A DNA stretch of 64,000 nt, from NCBI RefSeq assembly GCF_020421205.1, contig NZ_JAIZZH010000003.1, forward strand, positions 744,001 through 808,000, written 5' to 3'. Positions 43,089 through 53,573 of this stretch are shown here, one piece after another (the stretch's first letter is position 1; the number at the start of each line of letters is the position of its first letter). The stretch comes from Hymenobacter pini. Lineage in GTDB: Bacteria; Bacteroidota; Bacteroidia; Cytophagales; Hymenobacteraceae. A model generated the notes under the pieces. It was not told the DNA's origin and made no database searches. It was given only the letters and a program-made list of their open reading frames with translations. The position numbers and the translations under genes were made by a program.

Positions 43089-46000
43089 TTGAATACCGGT
43101 AAGAAGTCCCTGGCCGCCTCGGTGGTGGCCGCTGTGTCGTTGGTAGCGTGGTGGTCTCAGGCCCGGCCGTTGGGCGGGCCGGCGGCGCCGTTTGCCATGC
43201 GGCAGCTCTGGTCCGATTGGCTGCCCGGTTCTGCGCGGGGGCCGCGCCCGGCGTTGAGTTTTCAGCCCGATACGCCCCGCACCGATACTACCCGCTACCG
43301 GCCCAGCACCCGCCCACGGGTAGCGCCCGAAGACCGGGTGGGCACGCCGTTTTCGCCGCAGCGCCGCCGCTCCCCGCTGGTGCTGCCCCTGCCCTCCAAC
43401 GTGCAGCTGGACGTGCAGCCCGACGACAGCCTGCAGAACTTCGACATCCGGGAACGGGTGGGCGCGGACGTGGATTTCCGGGACCCCAGCCGCATGACGT
43501 TTGAGGAGTACTCGCGCTGGCAGCAGCAGCAGGCCGTGCGCAACTACTTCCGGCAGCGCGCCAACGGCGGCGTGGCCGGCAACCCCAACCAGCCCGAAAA
43601 CCGCCGCCTCATTCCCAAAATCTACCTAGGGCCCATGGCCGACCGGATTTTTGGGGGCAGCTACGTGGACATCCGGCCCCAGGGCGCCGTGACGCTGCGC
43701 ATGGGCTACCGGGGCAACCGCAACGAAAACCCCACCCTCACGCTGCGGCAGCAGCGGGTAGGCGACTTCCAGTACGACCAAAACCTGAACCTGAACCTGG
43801 CCGGGCAGATTGGCGAAAAGCTGAAACTAACCTTCAACTACGACACCCGGGCGGCCTTCGATTTCGAGAACAATATGAAGCTCGATTACACGGGCTTCGA
43901 TACCGACATCATCCGCAAAGTGGAGTTGGGCAACGTGTCGTTGCCGCTGAACAATTCCCTGATTCAGGGCGGGCAGAACCTGTTTGGGGTAAAAACCCAG
44001 CTGCAATTTGGGCGGTTGGGCGTAACGGCCATTGCCAGCACCCTGCGCGGCCAGGCCGATGCCGTGCGCATTCAGAACGGGGGCCAGGCCCGGCAGTTTG
44101 AAATCAAGGCCAGCCAGTACGAGCGGGACCGGCACTTCTTCCTGAACCAGACCTTCCGGGACCGGTACGACGCCGCGCTGCGCAACCTGCCTACCATTCA
44201 GAGCGGGGTAGAAATTACCCACCTGGAAGTGTGGGTCACCAACGACAACCGCCAGAGCGACAACCTACGCAACGTCATCACTTTGATGGACGTGGCCGAG
44301 CCCCGCCGCCTGTACCGGCAGCAATTCGGCAAAGCCAACGGCCCCAACGCCCTGGCCGACAACACAGCCAACACCCTGCTCAGCCAGATTCGTGGCGCCT
44401 TCGGGTTCCGGGGCAACCAGACAGTTGATGGCGCCCTAAACAGCCTGGGCCTGCAGAAAAACGTGGATTTCGAGCACGTGCGGGCCCGCAAGCTCGACCC
44501 GCGCGAGTACACCTACAACGCACAGCTCGGCTACATCTCGCTGAATACGCAGCTGCTGCCCGAGCAGGTGCTGGGCGTATCGTACCAGTACATCTACAAC
44601 AACAAGACGTACACCGTCGGGGAAATTCAGACGGATTACGCCACCGTGGGCCAAGACGAGGTTATCTTCCTGAAGATGCTGAAGGCCACTAACCCCGGTG
44701 TGAATTTGGCCGACCCCGCGCAGAACCCGCAGAATACCAACCTGCTCACGCGCAACCTGCCGACCTGGGATTTGATGATGAAAAACATCTATTCCCTGAA
44801 TGCCAACCAACTCAACCGGGACAATTTCCAGCTCCAGCTCATCTACAAGGATGACGTAACGGGCGTGGATTTGATTTCCCTGAAAGAGGGTCAGCGCATT
44901 GCCAACCGGCCGCTGATTGAGGTGCTCAACCTCGACAACGTAAACCCCAACAACGACCGAAACCCCGACGGCAACTTCGACTTTTTCCCCGGCGTGACGG
45001 TGGATACCGAGTTTGGCCGCATCATTTTCCCGGAGGTTCAGCCCTTCGGCTCCTACCTGGCGGCGCAGTTTGATACGCTGGCCTCGCCGCAGGAGCAGGA
45101 CCTGGCGCGCAAATACGTGTACCGGGAGCTGTACAACCAGGTGCAGAGCGACGCCCAGCAGCGCCAGGAAAAGGACAAGTTCTTCCTGCGCGGGCGGTAC
45201 CAGGCTACTTCTACCGATGAGATTAACCTGCCGGGTATTGGCGTGGCCGAGGGCTCGGTGCGGGTATTTGCGGGCAGCACCCTGCTGCAGGAAGGCACCG
45301 ACTACCAAGTGTTTTACGACCAGGCGAAGGTGAAAATCCTCAACCCGGCTTACCTGAACTCGGCCAACGAGCTGCGGGTGGAGTTTGAGAAAAATGCCTT
45401 GGTGCAGGTGCAGCCCCGCAAGCTGCTGGGGGCCCGCTTTGACTACCGCGTGTCGCCGGATATGAACTTTGGCGCGACGGTGCTGCACCTGCGTGAAAAC
45501 CAGGCCCCCGGCATCAACCGCGTAAACATCGGCGACGAGCCCGGCAACAACACCATCTACGGCTTCGACGTGAACGTGCGCCGCGAGTCCCGGGCCCTGA
45601 CCAAGTACCTGGATGCGCTGCCCTTCGTGAGCACCAAGGAAATTTCCACGGTGTCATTCAGCGGCGAGTTTGCGCAGCTGTTGCCCAGCCAGAGTAAGCT
45701 GGGTTCCGGCGACAGTGGCGGCGAAAACGGCGTATCGTACCTCGATGACTTCGAAAACGCCCGCACGCCTTACACGCTGGGCGGTATCAACTCGGCTACT
45801 GTTTGGCGTTTGGGCTCCACCCCGGCTCCGCTGCTGGGCTCAGCCCAGGGTCTGGAAGTGGCCTACAACCGCGCCAAGCTGGCCTGGTACACCATCGACC
45901 AGAGCTACTACACCAATGGCCAGAGCAAGCCCCGCAACATTGGCGTGGGCGACCTGAAAAACCACTACATCCGGGGTATAAAGCGCACGGAGGTATTCCC

Positions 46001-49000
46001 GAACCGGGACGTGGGCACCACCGGCAACTCGTTCGAAACGACCCTGGACCTGGCGTACTTCCCCGACCAGCGCGGGCAGTACAACTACACGCCCCGGGTG
46101 GACGCCGCCCGGCCTACCTTCTTCGCCAGCAACTCCCAGACCGATATGCTGGCCCGCCACGCGGGTATTGCGCGGGAAATCACCTTCGATACCGACTTCG
46201 ACAACGCCAACGTGGAGTTTCTGGAGTTCTGGATGATGGACCCCTTCCTGACCGGTGACAACGGCCGGGTGGTGGACTCCGACGGCCACAACTCCAACAA
46301 CAACACCGGCGGCGACCTGTACATCAACCTAGGCTCGGTGTCGGAGGATGTGCTGAAGGACGAAAACCGGTACGAATTTGAAAACGGCCTGCCCGCTGAC
46401 GACGCCAACTTGGCTACTGAAACCGTGGAAACGCTGTGGGGTCGCGCCACCCGCCAGCAGTTTCTGACGGATGCTTTCAGCGCTGCCCCCGGTGCCCGGG
46501 CCCGGCAGGACGTGGGTCTGGATGGTTTCAATGATGGTGAGGAGCAGCAGCTGGCCAACATCAGCCCGGTATACCAGACCGCGCCCGACCCGGCAGCCGA
46601 CAACTTCCGCCACCACCTAGACCCCAGTTACGACCAGCAGGACGCCAAAATTCTGGCCCGCTACAAGGACTACAACGGCCTGCAGGGCAACTCGCCCGAG
46701 GGCAGCCAGCTCAGCTCCACGGCCTTCCCCGACAAAGAGGACCTGAACCGGGACAACGTGCTCAACGACACGGAGCGCTACTACGAATACCGCCTGCAGC
46801 TGCGCCCCGGCCAGCTGGAAATCGGGCAGAACTACATCGTAGATAAGGTTATTGCCAATAATACCGATACCAACAACGAGCCCGTAACGTGGTACCAGTT
46901 CCGGGTGCCAATTCGCCAGTACACCGGTATTCAGGGCAACGGCAACCAAGAATTCGGCTTCAAATCCATCCGGTTCCTGCGCATGTACCTCACCCGCTGG
47001 CAGCAGCCGGTGGTGCTGCGCATGGTGCAGCCCCAGTTTGTGGCCAACCAGTGGCGCCGCTACCTCAACAAGATTGCCGAACCGGGACAGACTATCGTAA
47101 ACCCCGATACCGACGCCGACGGCTTCAGTATTTCCACCGTCAGCATTGAGGAAAACGGCACCTCCAACAAGGGCAATGCCATTCCGTACGTGCTGCCTCC
47201 CAACATCCGCCGCGACCGGGAGTACGGCTCCAGCACCGTGAACCGTCAGCAGAACGAGCAAAGCCTGCGCTTGGTAGTAGATGGCCTACGCGACGGCTTT
47301 GCCAAGGCCGCCTACAAAAACCTGAACCTGAACATGCTGCGCTATAAGCGGCTAAAAATGTTCCTGCACGCTGAGTCGCAAGACCGGAACGTGCGTGATG
47401 GGCAGCTACGAGGCTTTGTGCGCCTGGGCACCGACTACATTCAGAACTACTACGAATACAGCAAGCCGCTGAAGCTCACCGAGCAGCCCCGTAGCGGCGT
47501 GGTGTACACCGTAGACAACGTGTGGCCGGTAGAAAACCGCATCGACCTGCCTTTGCAGGCCTTTATTGACGCCAAATCGGCCCGGAACAAGCAGGCTGCT
47601 TCCAGCATCGATTATACCAAGCCCTTCGTGGTAACGCTGGCTGATGGCTCGACGATTACCGTGGTGGGCAACCCCGACCTTTCGGCCGTGCAGGGCGCTA
47701 TGATTGGCGTACTCAACCCCAAGGATGACGGTCAAAACAAATCCGTGACGCTGTGGGCCGATGAGCTGCGGGTACTCGACTTCGATACCGAAAGTGGCTG
47801 GGCGGCTACGGCCCGCTTCAATGCCAAGCTGGCCGATGTGGCCAACATTACAGCTACGGGCAGCTTCATTAGCACCGGCTTTGGCGGCCTGCAGGACCGG
47901 GCCCAGCAACGCTCCACCGACAACATCAGCCGCGGCGACGTGAATGCCACCGTGGCGGCCGAGAAATTCCTGCCCGAGAAGCTGGGCCTCCGTATCCCGG
48001 TGCTGCTGCAGGCCGGCGTGGAAACCCGCGCCCCCAAGTACGACCCGCTGGACCCCGACACCAAGCTCGACCAGTCGCTACAGAAGTTTAAGTCGAATGA
48101 GGAGAAAGCCGCCTACCGCAAGGAGGTGGTAGACCAGACCAGCCAACGGAGCATTTCGCTGCTGAACGTACGCAAGGAGCGCACCAACCCCGAGAAAAAG
48201 CCCCGCCCCTACGATATCGAGAACTTTGCCGTGAGCTACTCGCTCACCGAGCGCCTGCACACCGATATCCGCACCGACCGGGACTACACTCGCACCTACA
48301 CCGGGGCCCTGGCCTACGTGTATCAGGCCACGCCCAAAAACTACACCCCGCTGGCCCAGGTGAAAGCCTTCGACTCGCCGTATCTGGCTATGTTCAAGGA
48401 AATCAACTTCACGCCCCTGCCCTCGCGCTTCTCCTTCCGCGCCGACCTGGACCGCCGCTACAACGAGCGGTTCCTGCAGCGCACCCTGGAGCCCGGCCAG
48501 GTGCCCGTGACGGACGGCATTCCGGGCGTATTCCAGAAATCGTTCTTCTTCAACCGCATCTACGACCTGCGCTGGGACCTGACCAAAGCCCTGGCCCTGG
48601 ACTACACGGCCAACAACCGCGCCGTGGTGGATGAGGGCGTGGGCCGCAGCATCGGCGACTCCGATGAGGCCCAGCGCAACCGGGACCAGCTCCGCCGCAA
48701 CCTGTTCCGCAACGGGGGCCGCACCACCAACTTTAACCAGACGGTAGCCCTCACCTACCGCCTGCCGTTGGATAAATTCCCGCTTACCGACTGGATATCC
48801 TCGGACGTGCGCTACGCGGCCAACTACACCTGGCAGGCCGCTTCCACGGCCCTCACGGCCCCGGTATACCCGCAGTTCCCCGACAGCACCCAGACCCGGG
48901 AGCTGAAGCTGGGCAACACCATTCAGAACAACGGGGAGCTGAGCGCCAACGGCAAGATTGACCTAGTGAAGCTCTACAACAAGGTGCGCTTCCTCAACAT

Positions 49001-50573
49001 CATCAACAACGCCCCGCCCCCCCAGCCCCGCGTGAAGGACGCGGCCGGCACCAAGCCCGGTCAGGCTCCCGCCACCGCCGCGGCCGACTCCAGCAAAGGC
49101 CCGGAGCTGCGGCTGTTGAAGGGTATTCTTCGCTCGTTGATGACGGCCCGCTCCCTCAACTTCACCTACGCCCGCTCCAACGGCACGCTGCTGCCCGGCT
49201 ACCTGCCCCGCACCCGCTTCTTCGGGATGGACAATGGCTTCGATGCACCCGGCGTACCGTTCCTGCTGGGCAAGCAGTACGACTTGGACGCTCTGTTTAA
49301 CCGGGCTTATTCGCGGAACTGGTACACCACCGAAAGCCAGTACCTGAACACCCCGCTCAGCTCCCTGCTCACCGAGGCCCTCACCCTGCGCACCACCCTG
49401 GAGCCCTTCCGCGACTTTATTGTGCAGCTGGATGCCCGTCGCAACCTGGTGCGCAATCGGGAGGTATTCTACCGCAACCCCATCGATACAATTACTCTCT
49501 TGGCCCCTGCTGGTGCTATACCGTTGCCCAGCAATTCGCTTGGTTCCGGTACGTTCAGCACCTCCTTTATCTCTATCCAGACCCTGTTTGGTGACCTGAG
49601 CCGGGGCGGGGAAATCTCCAGAGCTTTCGACCGGTTCATTGATAACCGGGTATTTGTGCAGCAGCGCCTGCAGGAAGCGCGCGGAGGGTACGCCATTCCT
49701 GGCCCGGTTACGCAGGGCCGCTACGGCTACAACTCCCAGGATGTACTGATTCCGGCTTTCCTGGATGCGTACCGGGGCAAGTCGTCCAGTAATTACAAAG
49801 CCAAGGGTTTCCGGCCCTTCTCGGTGCTGCCCGTACCCAACTGGAATATCCAGTACAATGGGCTGTCTGAGCTGCCGTTCATTCAGCAGTATTTCCGCTC
49901 GTTCACCCTCAGCCACGTGTATACCTCGCAATACAACATTGCCGGTTACACCACCTCGGCCAACTACGTCCGAGAGCCAAAGAAGGATGAATTCTCATCT
50001 ATCATCAACCAAAACGGCCTGTTTATTCCGTACTTCATTCTGGGGCAGGTGAGCATTGCCGAGCGCCTGTCGCCGCTGCTGGGCGTAAACTTCCAGACCA
50101 CCGGTAAGCTGTCGGGCGGCCTTGAGTACCGCATCGACCGCACCATTGGCCTGAACACGCCCGTGGCCCAGGTAACCGAGCTGCGCCGCTCCGATATTGT
50201 AATTCGGGTGGGCTTCACCACCAACCGCCTTAAGCTGCCGTTCCGGGTAGGCGGGGAGCAGCGCATCCTGCGCAACGACCTCACCGCCCGCCTCGATTTG
50301 AGCATCAGCGACAATTACGCCGTGCAGCGTACTATTCTGGATGTGGTTGACCCCACCGGCTCCGTCACCGGCAGCAAGGGCCGGGCCTCCAGCCAGGTAA
50401 CCAGCGGCACCCGCCAGGTGCAGCTGCGCCCCACCGTCGACTACACCCTGAATCAGCGCCTGAACCTGCAGTTCTTCTTCACCCAGAACATCACGGAGCC
50501 CCGGGTACAGAATGCGTTCCGCAACACGGCCACGGAAGGCGGTATCCAGCTCCGCTATAGCCTCTCCCAGTAA
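43089..50573 (+). CDS. sprA: SprA, type IX secretion system outer-membrane translocon
   Basis: Giant beta-barrel (2494 residues, usual range for SprA) forming the T9SS protein-conducting channel; needed for gliding and surface display. Characteristic segments include RLIPKIYLGPMADRIFGG near 175, the LTLRQQRVGDFQYDQNLNLN stretch, YLDDFENARTPYTLGG near 880, and the C-terminal strands ending EGGIQLRYSLSQ. Two SprA-type repeat halves are visible. No ATG lies near the start: an in-frame TGA is 6 bases upstream, so TTG 43089 begins a KKSLAASVVAAVSLVAWW-type signal sequence. At least three window proteins (5406, 12575, 58615) carry sorting domains that this channel would export. The AGCT repeat before it and the terminator after it isolate the gene. 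Confidence 0.97.
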   Translation: MNTGKKSLAASVVAAVSLVAWWSQARPLGGPAAPFAMRQLWSDWLPGSARGPRPALSFQPDTPRTDTTRYRPSTRPRVAPEDRVGTPFSPQRRRSPLVLPLPSNVQLDVQPDDSLQNFDIRERVGADVDFRDPSRMTFEEYSRWQQQQAVRNYFRQRANGGVAGNPNQPENRRLIPKIYLGPMADRIFGGSYVDIRPQGAVTLRMGYRGNRNENPTLTLRQQRVGDFQYDQNLNLNLAGQIGEKLKLTFNYDTRAAFDFENNMKLDYTGFDTDIIRKVELGNVSLPLNNSLIQGGQNLFGVKTQLQFGRLGVTAIASTLRGQADAVRIQNGGQARQFEIKASQYERDRHFFLNQTFRDRYDAALRNLPTIQSGVEITHLEVWVTNDNRQSDNLRNVITLMDVAEPRRLYRQQFGKANGPNALADNTANTLLSQIRGAFGFRGNQTVDGALNSLGLQKNVDFEHVRARKLDPREYTYNAQLGYISLNTQLLPEQVLGVSYQYIYNNKTYTVGEIQTDYATVGQDEVIFLKMLKATNPGVNLADPAQNPQNTNLLTRNLPTWDLMMKNIYSLNANQLNRDNFQLQLIYKDDVTGVDLISLKEGQRIANRPLIEVLNLDNVNPNNDRNPDGNFDFFPGVTVDTEFGRIIFPEVQPFGSYLAAQFDTLASPQEQDLARKYVYRELYNQVQSDAQQRQEKDKFFLRGRYQATSTDEINLPGIGVAEGSVRVFAGSTLLQEGTDYQVFYDQAKVKILNPAYLNSANELRVEFEKNALVQVQPRKLLGARFDYRVSPDMNFGATVLHLRENQAPGINRVNIGDEPGNNTIYGFDVNVRRESRALTKYLDALPFVSTKEISTVSFSGEFAQLLPSQSKLGSGDSGGENGVSYLDDFENARTPYTLGGINSATVWRLGSTPAPLLGSAQGLEVAYNRAKLAWYTIDQSYYTNGQSKPRNIGVGDLKNHYIRGIKRTEVFPNRDVGTTGNSFETTLDLAYFPDQRGQYNYTPRVDAARPTFFASNSQTDMLARHAGIAREITFDTDFDNANVEFLEFWMMDPFLTGDNGRVVDSDGHNSNNNTGGDLYINLGSVSEDVLKDENRYEFENGLPADDANLATETVETLWGRATRQQFLTDAFSAAPGARARQDVGLDGFNDGEEQQLANISPVYQTAPDPAADNFRHHLDPSYDQQDAKILARYKDYNGLQGNSPEGSQLSSTAFPDKEDLNRDNVLNDTERYYEYRLQLRPGQLEIGQNYIVDKVIANNTDTNNEPVTWYQFRVPIRQYTGIQGNGNQEFGFKSIRFLRMYLTRWQQPVVLRMVQPQFVANQWRRYLNKIAEPGQTIVNPDTDADGFSISTVSIEENGTSNKGNAIPYVLPPNIRRDREYGSSTVNRQQNEQSLRLVVDGLRDGFAKAAYKNLNLNMLRYKRLKMFLHAESQDRNVRDGQLRGFVRLGTDYIQNYYEYSKPLKLTEQPRSGVVYTVDNVWPVENRIDLPLQAFIDAKSARNKQAASSIDYTKPFVVTLADGSTITVVGNPDLSAVQGAMIGVLNPKDDGQNKSVTLWADELRVLDFDTESGWAATARFNAKLADVANITATGSFISTGFGGLQDRAQQRSTDNISRGDVNATVAAEKFLPEKLGLRIPVLLQAGVETRAPKYDPLDPDTKLDQSLQKFKSNEEKAAYRKEVVDQTSQRSISLLNVRKERTNPEKKPRPYDIENFAVSYSLTERLHTDIRTDRDYTRTYTGALAYVYQATPKNYTPLAQVKAFDSPYLAMFKEINFTPLPSRFSFRADLDRRYNERFLQRTLEPGQVPVTDGIPGVFQKSFFFNRIYDLRWDLTKALALDYTANNRAVVDEGVGRSIGDSDEAQRNRDQLRRNLFRNGGRTTNFNQTVALTYRLPLDKFPLTDWISSDVRYAANYTWQAASTALTAPVYPQFPDSTQTRELKLGNTIQNNGELSANGKIDLVKLYNKVRFLNIINNAPPPQPRVKDAAGTKPGQAPATAAADSSKGPELRLLKGILRSLMTARSLNFTYARSNGTLLPGYLPRTRFFGMDNGFDAPGVPFLLGKQYDLDALFNRAYSRNWYTTESQYLNTPLSSLLTEALTLRTTLEPFRDFIVQLDARRNLVRNREVFYRNPIDTITLLAPAGAIPLPSNSLGSGTFSTSFISIQTLFGDLSRGGEISRAFDRFIDNRVFVQQRLQEARGGYAIPGPVTQGRYGYNSQDVLIPAFLDAYRGKSSSNYKAKGFRPFSVLPVPNWNIQYNGLSELPFIQQYFRSFTLSHVYTSQYNIAGYTTSANYVREPKKDEFSSIINQNGLFIPYFILGQVSIAERLSPLLGVNFQTTGKLSGGLEYRIDRTIGLNTPVAQVTELRRSDIVIRVGFTTNRLKLPFRVGGEQRILRNDLTARLDLSISDNYAVQRTILDVVDPTGSVTGSKGRASSQVTSGTRQVQLRPTVDYTLNQRLNLQFFFTQNITEPRVQNAFRNTATEGGIQLRYSLSQ

Positions 50574-50596
50574 CGGACAGCGGCTCCCCGATTCGG

Positions 50597-50631
50597 CAAA
50601 AGCCCACCCTTCCGGTAAGGGTGGGCTTTTG
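50597..50631 (+). terminator. Intrinsic terminator of sprA
   Basis: A perfect 15-bp stem (50597-50611 with 50617-50631) around CCGGT, 24 bases after the stop; the right arm ends CTTTTG. Confidence 0.85.
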
Positions 50632-50691
50632 TGCAACCAGTCACAAGTCCGTAATTAGGACCGGATTTCATCTTATTCGCTTATTGTCGCT

Positions 50692-51264
50692 ATGCCTGTT
50701 TCCGCGGTTTCGCCCGCTCCTTCTTCTGCCAGCCGCCCCGTGGTGCTGGGTGCCATACTGCTACTGCTGGGTATTGTGTGGGGATTTGCGTTGTTGCATC
50801 TGTCGGCCCGTACGGTGGTTTCGGCGGGGCTGCTCTGGGGCGTTGTGCTGGGCACGGCCGGTGCGGTGACGGGCGGGCTACTGTGGTTTTTCGCCGTCCA
50901 GCGCCGCCGCAAGCAGGCGGCCCCTCCCACCGGCAAAGACACGTTGGTAACTACGGTGCTGTTGTATCTGTACTCTGTTGTGGCGTTTGGCTTACTGGCC
51001 GCTGTGCTGCTGCTGGCTTCCAACCAATTGCTGGCATCGGGCCCTACCCGCTTGCTGTTGCTACCGGTGCAGCGCACCTCCGTTCCGGGTGCACAGGATG
51101 CTTATGCGGAGGTACTGCTGGATGGCCGCCCCACCCACATTGCGCTACCCGAGCAGGCCGGGCGCACGGTGGTAGCCCGCTACCTAGCGCTGGAGTTGGA
51201 ACAGGGCGCCTGGGGCTTTTGGGTAGTACGCAGCGTGAAGCCCCAGATGCTGCCGCCCCGGTAA
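50692..51264 (+). CDS. Membrane protein of unknown function
   Basis: 190 residues with three predicted membrane helices: VVLGAILLLLGIVWGFALL (about 17-36), AGLLWGVVLGTAGAVTGGLLW (about 45-65) and VTTVLLYLYSVVAFGLLAAVLLL (about 86-108). A soluble C-terminal part of about 70 residues follows, with strands like DAYAEVLLDGRPTHIALPE. No family recognised. It lies between sprA and gcvH with no overlap; its 115-base gap to gcvH holds a -7 element, so it is probably not in an operon with gcvH. Confidence 0.65.
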   Translation: MPVSAVSPAPSSASRPVVLGAILLLLGIVWGFALLHLSARTVVSAGLLWGVVLGTAGAVTGGLLWFFAVQRRRKQAAPPTGKDTLVTTVLLYLYSVVAFGLLAAVLLLASNQLLASGPTRLLLLPVQRTSVPGAQDAYAEVLLDGRPTHIALPEQAGRTVVARYLALELEQGAWGFWVVRSVKPQMLPPR

Positions 51265-51315
51265 GCATGCACCAAATCTTACCAGGCCGCCGCTCGGAAA
51301 CTGCCTCGCAACTCG

Positions 51316-51323
51316 TACTTTTG
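51316..51323 (+). promoter_or_regulatory. -7 element for gcvH
   Basis: TACTTTTG, 57 bases before the gcvH ATG. No TTG at -33 spacing. Confidence 0.45.
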
Positions 51324-51379
51324 GCCCGTAAGCCTTTGGCTTCCGCTTCCTCACTTACACCCATCAAGTACCGCACCCC

Positions 51380-51760
51380 ATGAATCTGCCCGCCAGCCTG
51401 AAGTACACGAAAGAGCACGAATGGATCCGCGTGGAAGGCGACGTTGCCTTCATCGGCATCACCGACCATGCCCAGAAGGAACTCGGCGACATTGTGTACG
51501 TGGACATCGACACCCTCGACAAAGAGGTAGCTCAGAACGAGGTGTTTGGTACCGTAGAGGCCGTAAAAACCGTTTCCGACCTGTTCAGCCCCATCACCGG
51601 CACCGTTTTGGAAATCAACGACAAGCTCGACGGCAGCCCTGAGCTGGTGAACTCCGACCCCTATGGCGACGGCTGGATGATCAAAATGTCCATCAGCAAC
51701 CCCACCCAACTTGAGGCCCTGCTGTCGGCTGAAACTTATGGTGAGCTGGTAGGCGCCTAG
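51380..51760 (+). CDS. gcvH: Glycine cleavage system H protein
   Basis: Lipoyl carrier that shuttles the aminomethyl group between the P, T and L proteins of the glycine cleavage system. The lipoylated lysine is K63 in FGTVEAVKTVSDL; the N-terminal YTKEHEWIRVEGD and C-terminal PYGDGWMIKM segments are conserved. 126 residues, normal. The P and T protein genes are not in this window. The VanZ-like gene begins 22 bases downstream and the M28 peptidase overlaps that, so gcvH, VanZ and M28 may form one transcript without an evident shared function. Confidence 0.96.
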   Translation: MNLPASLKYTKEHEWIRVEGDVAFIGITDHAQKELGDIVYVDIDTLDKEVAQNEVFGTVEAVKTVSDLFSPITGTVLEINDKLDGSPELVNSDPYGDGWMIKMSISNPTQLEALLSAETYGELVGA

Positions 51761-51782
51761 TCTACGGCCAACCTCCCCGGCC

Positions 51783-52190
51783 TTGTTTGTTACTGCGCCG
51801 CCCCCGCCCCGTCGCCGGGCCCTTGTGGTCCTGCCGCTGGCGTGGGCGGCGTTTGTGTTGGTTAGCACGCTCACCCCGGCCAAATCCATGCCGGATACCC
51901 CGCACTGGGAGCTGCTGTCCTTCGACACGGCCGCCCACGCGTTTGTGTTCTGGGTGCAGGCAGTGCTGGCTGTTTTTTCGGCGCGGCGGCAGCGCTGGTT
52001 TTCGTGGCTCCGGCAGCACGCCTTTACGGCGGTGCTGCTGAGCACTGTATTCATGGGCGCATTCATTGAAGTGCTGCAGATGCGGATGAACCTGGGCCGC
52101 CACGGCGAATGGTCCGATTTACTCAGCGACTCGCTGGGCGCAGTAGTAGGATTGCTGCTCATGTGGCTTACTCGCCGGTTTTGGCAATGA
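51783..52190 (+). CDS. VanZ-like family membrane protein
   Basis: 135-residue inner-membrane protein with about four hydrophobic segments (VVLPLAWAAFVLVSTL; FVFWVQAVLAVFS; FTAVLLSTVFMGAFIEVLQ; LGAVVGLLLMWL). The family pattern is the H in DTAAHAFVF and the E..Q...R....SDLLSDSLGA segment at the end. VanZ confers low-level teicoplanin resistance in enterococci, but most homologues have no known role. No ATG is available at the start; TTG 51783 is the likely initiation codon, 22 bases after gcvH. The stop overlaps the next gene's ATG (ATGA), indicating coupling. Confidence 0.8.
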   Translation: MFVTAPPPPRRRALVVLPLAWAAFVLVSTLTPAKSMPDTPHWELLSFDTAAHAFVFWVQAVLAVFSARRQRWFSWLRQHAFTAVLLSTVFMGAFIEVLQMRMNLGRHGEWSDLLSDSLGAVVGLLLMWLTRRFWQ

Positions 52191-53554
52191 GTCAGCCGCA
52201 CACCTTCCTCCCGCCGAGCCGCGGCCTGTTGCTGGCAGCCGCCTGTGCGTGGTTGGCACCGGCTTACGGGCAGGATATGCCCCGGGTGCGCCAGACAATT
52301 GCTACCCTTGCCTCACCTGCCTACCAAGGCCGGGGCTACGTGCGCGGCGGCGACCAAAAAGCCGCAGCCTACCTGCGCCAACGGTTCCAGGAGCTGGGCC
52401 TGCAGCCCCTTGCCCCCAATTATACGCAGCCATTCGCGCTGGATGTAAACACTTTCCCGGGCCGTTTGCAGCTGGAGCTGAGCTTCGGCGCCCTTCGTTT
52501 CCCCGGCCTCAGCAGCTCGCGCCGGTTGCGCCCCGGTCAGGATTTTATTGCCGCGCCAGAATCCGGTGGCGGTAAGGTTGGCGGGCCTTTCTCAGCCGTG
52601 CCTGTCTGGCAGTTTGATACCCTTGCCTTTACCAACGCCTCTGTTCAGCAGCAGCTACTCCGGCGCCCCTGGCACAATGGCGGCTTTGTACTACGCGCCA
52701 CCGATGAGCGCCGGCTCTCTACTCTACCGCTGCCCGTTCGCCAGCACCTGGATTCGGCAGCCCTGCGCCTGACGCTGGTACCGAAGCTTACGGCGTCGTT
52801 GGCGGCGGAGCAAGTATCCCAAATGCGGCTGGAAGTGCTGGATTCCGTATGGAACTATGTACCCTCCAGCGGCCCCACAGTAGCGTTGGTGACTGCACGG
52901 GTGGAGGCCGTGCTGCAACGCCAGTACCAGACTCAGAATATTGTGGGCTATCTGCCCGGCCGCGTGCAGCCCGACTCCTTCCTGGTAGTAACTGCCCATT
53001 ACGACCACCTGGGCACCATGGGCCGCCGCACCTACTTCCCCGGTGCCAATGATAATGCCAGCGGTACAGCTACGCTGCTGGAGCTAGCCGCCTACTACGC
53101 CCGTCCCGAAAACCGCCCGGCTTATTCGCTTGTATTCGTTGGTTTCGGGGCGGAAGAAGCCGGTTTGGTTGGCTCAAAGTATTTCACCGAGCACCCATTG
53201 GTACCACTGCCGCGCATCCGCTTTCTGCTCAACCTTGATTTGCTGGGCACTGGCTCCGAAGGTGCAACCGTGGTGAACGGACGCGTATTTGAAAAGCAGT
53301 TTCAGCAGCTACAGCAGTTGAATGCTGCGCATCAGTATCTGCCTTCCTTAGCAGCCCGGGGCCGCGCCGCCAACTCTGACCATTACTACTTTTCGGAGCG
53401 GGGCGTTCCTGCCTTTTTCCTGTACACGCGTGGCGGCCCCACCGCTTACCACGATGTGCATGACCGCCCCGAGTCGTTGCCCCTCACTGCCTTCCCAAAG
53501 CTTTTCTTCCTCCTCCGCGACTTTCTGAATCTGCAAGGCGCCGCTGCTCGGTAA
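52187..53554 (+). CDS. Exported M28-family metallopeptidase
   Basis: Signal peptide in MSQPHTFLPPSRGLLLAAACAWLAPAYG with Gln at +1, an extended N-terminal region, then an M28 aminopeptidase-type domain (about 265-450). The zinc ligands are visible: VTAHYDHLG, GANDNASG, GAEEAGLVG (Glu base and ligand), LNLDLLG and AYHDVHD. It retains the five-ligand cocatalytic pattern of true aminopeptidases, unlike the cyclase-like lipoprotein at 8350-9369. The start at 52187 overlaps the VanZ stop by 4 bases; the longer ORF from 52109 lies within the VanZ gene. Probably periplasmic peptide degradation. Confidence 0.88.
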   Translation: MSQPHTFLPPSRGLLLAAACAWLAPAYGQDMPRVRQTIATLASPAYQGRGYVRGGDQKAAAYLRQRFQELGLQPLAPNYTQPFALDVNTFPGRLQLELSFGALRFPGLSSSRRLRPGQDFIAAPESGGGKVGGPFSAVPVWQFDTLAFTNASVQQQLLRRPWHNGGFVLRATDERRLSTLPLPVRQHLDSAALRLTLVPKLTASLAAEQVSQMRLEVLDSVWNYVPSSGPTVALVTARVEAVLQRQYQTQNIVGYLPGRVQPDSFLVVTAHYDHLGTMGRRTYFPGANDNASGTATLLELAAYYARPENRPAYSLVFVGFGAEEAGLVGSKYFTEHPLVPLPRIRFLLNLDLLGTGSEGATVVNGRVFEKQFQQLQQLNAAHQYLPSLAARGRAANSDHYYFSERGVPAFFLYTRGGPTAYHDVHDRPESLPLTAFPKLFFLLRDFLNLQGAAAR

Positions 53555-53573
53555 TAGTTCTTTTGCTGGCAAG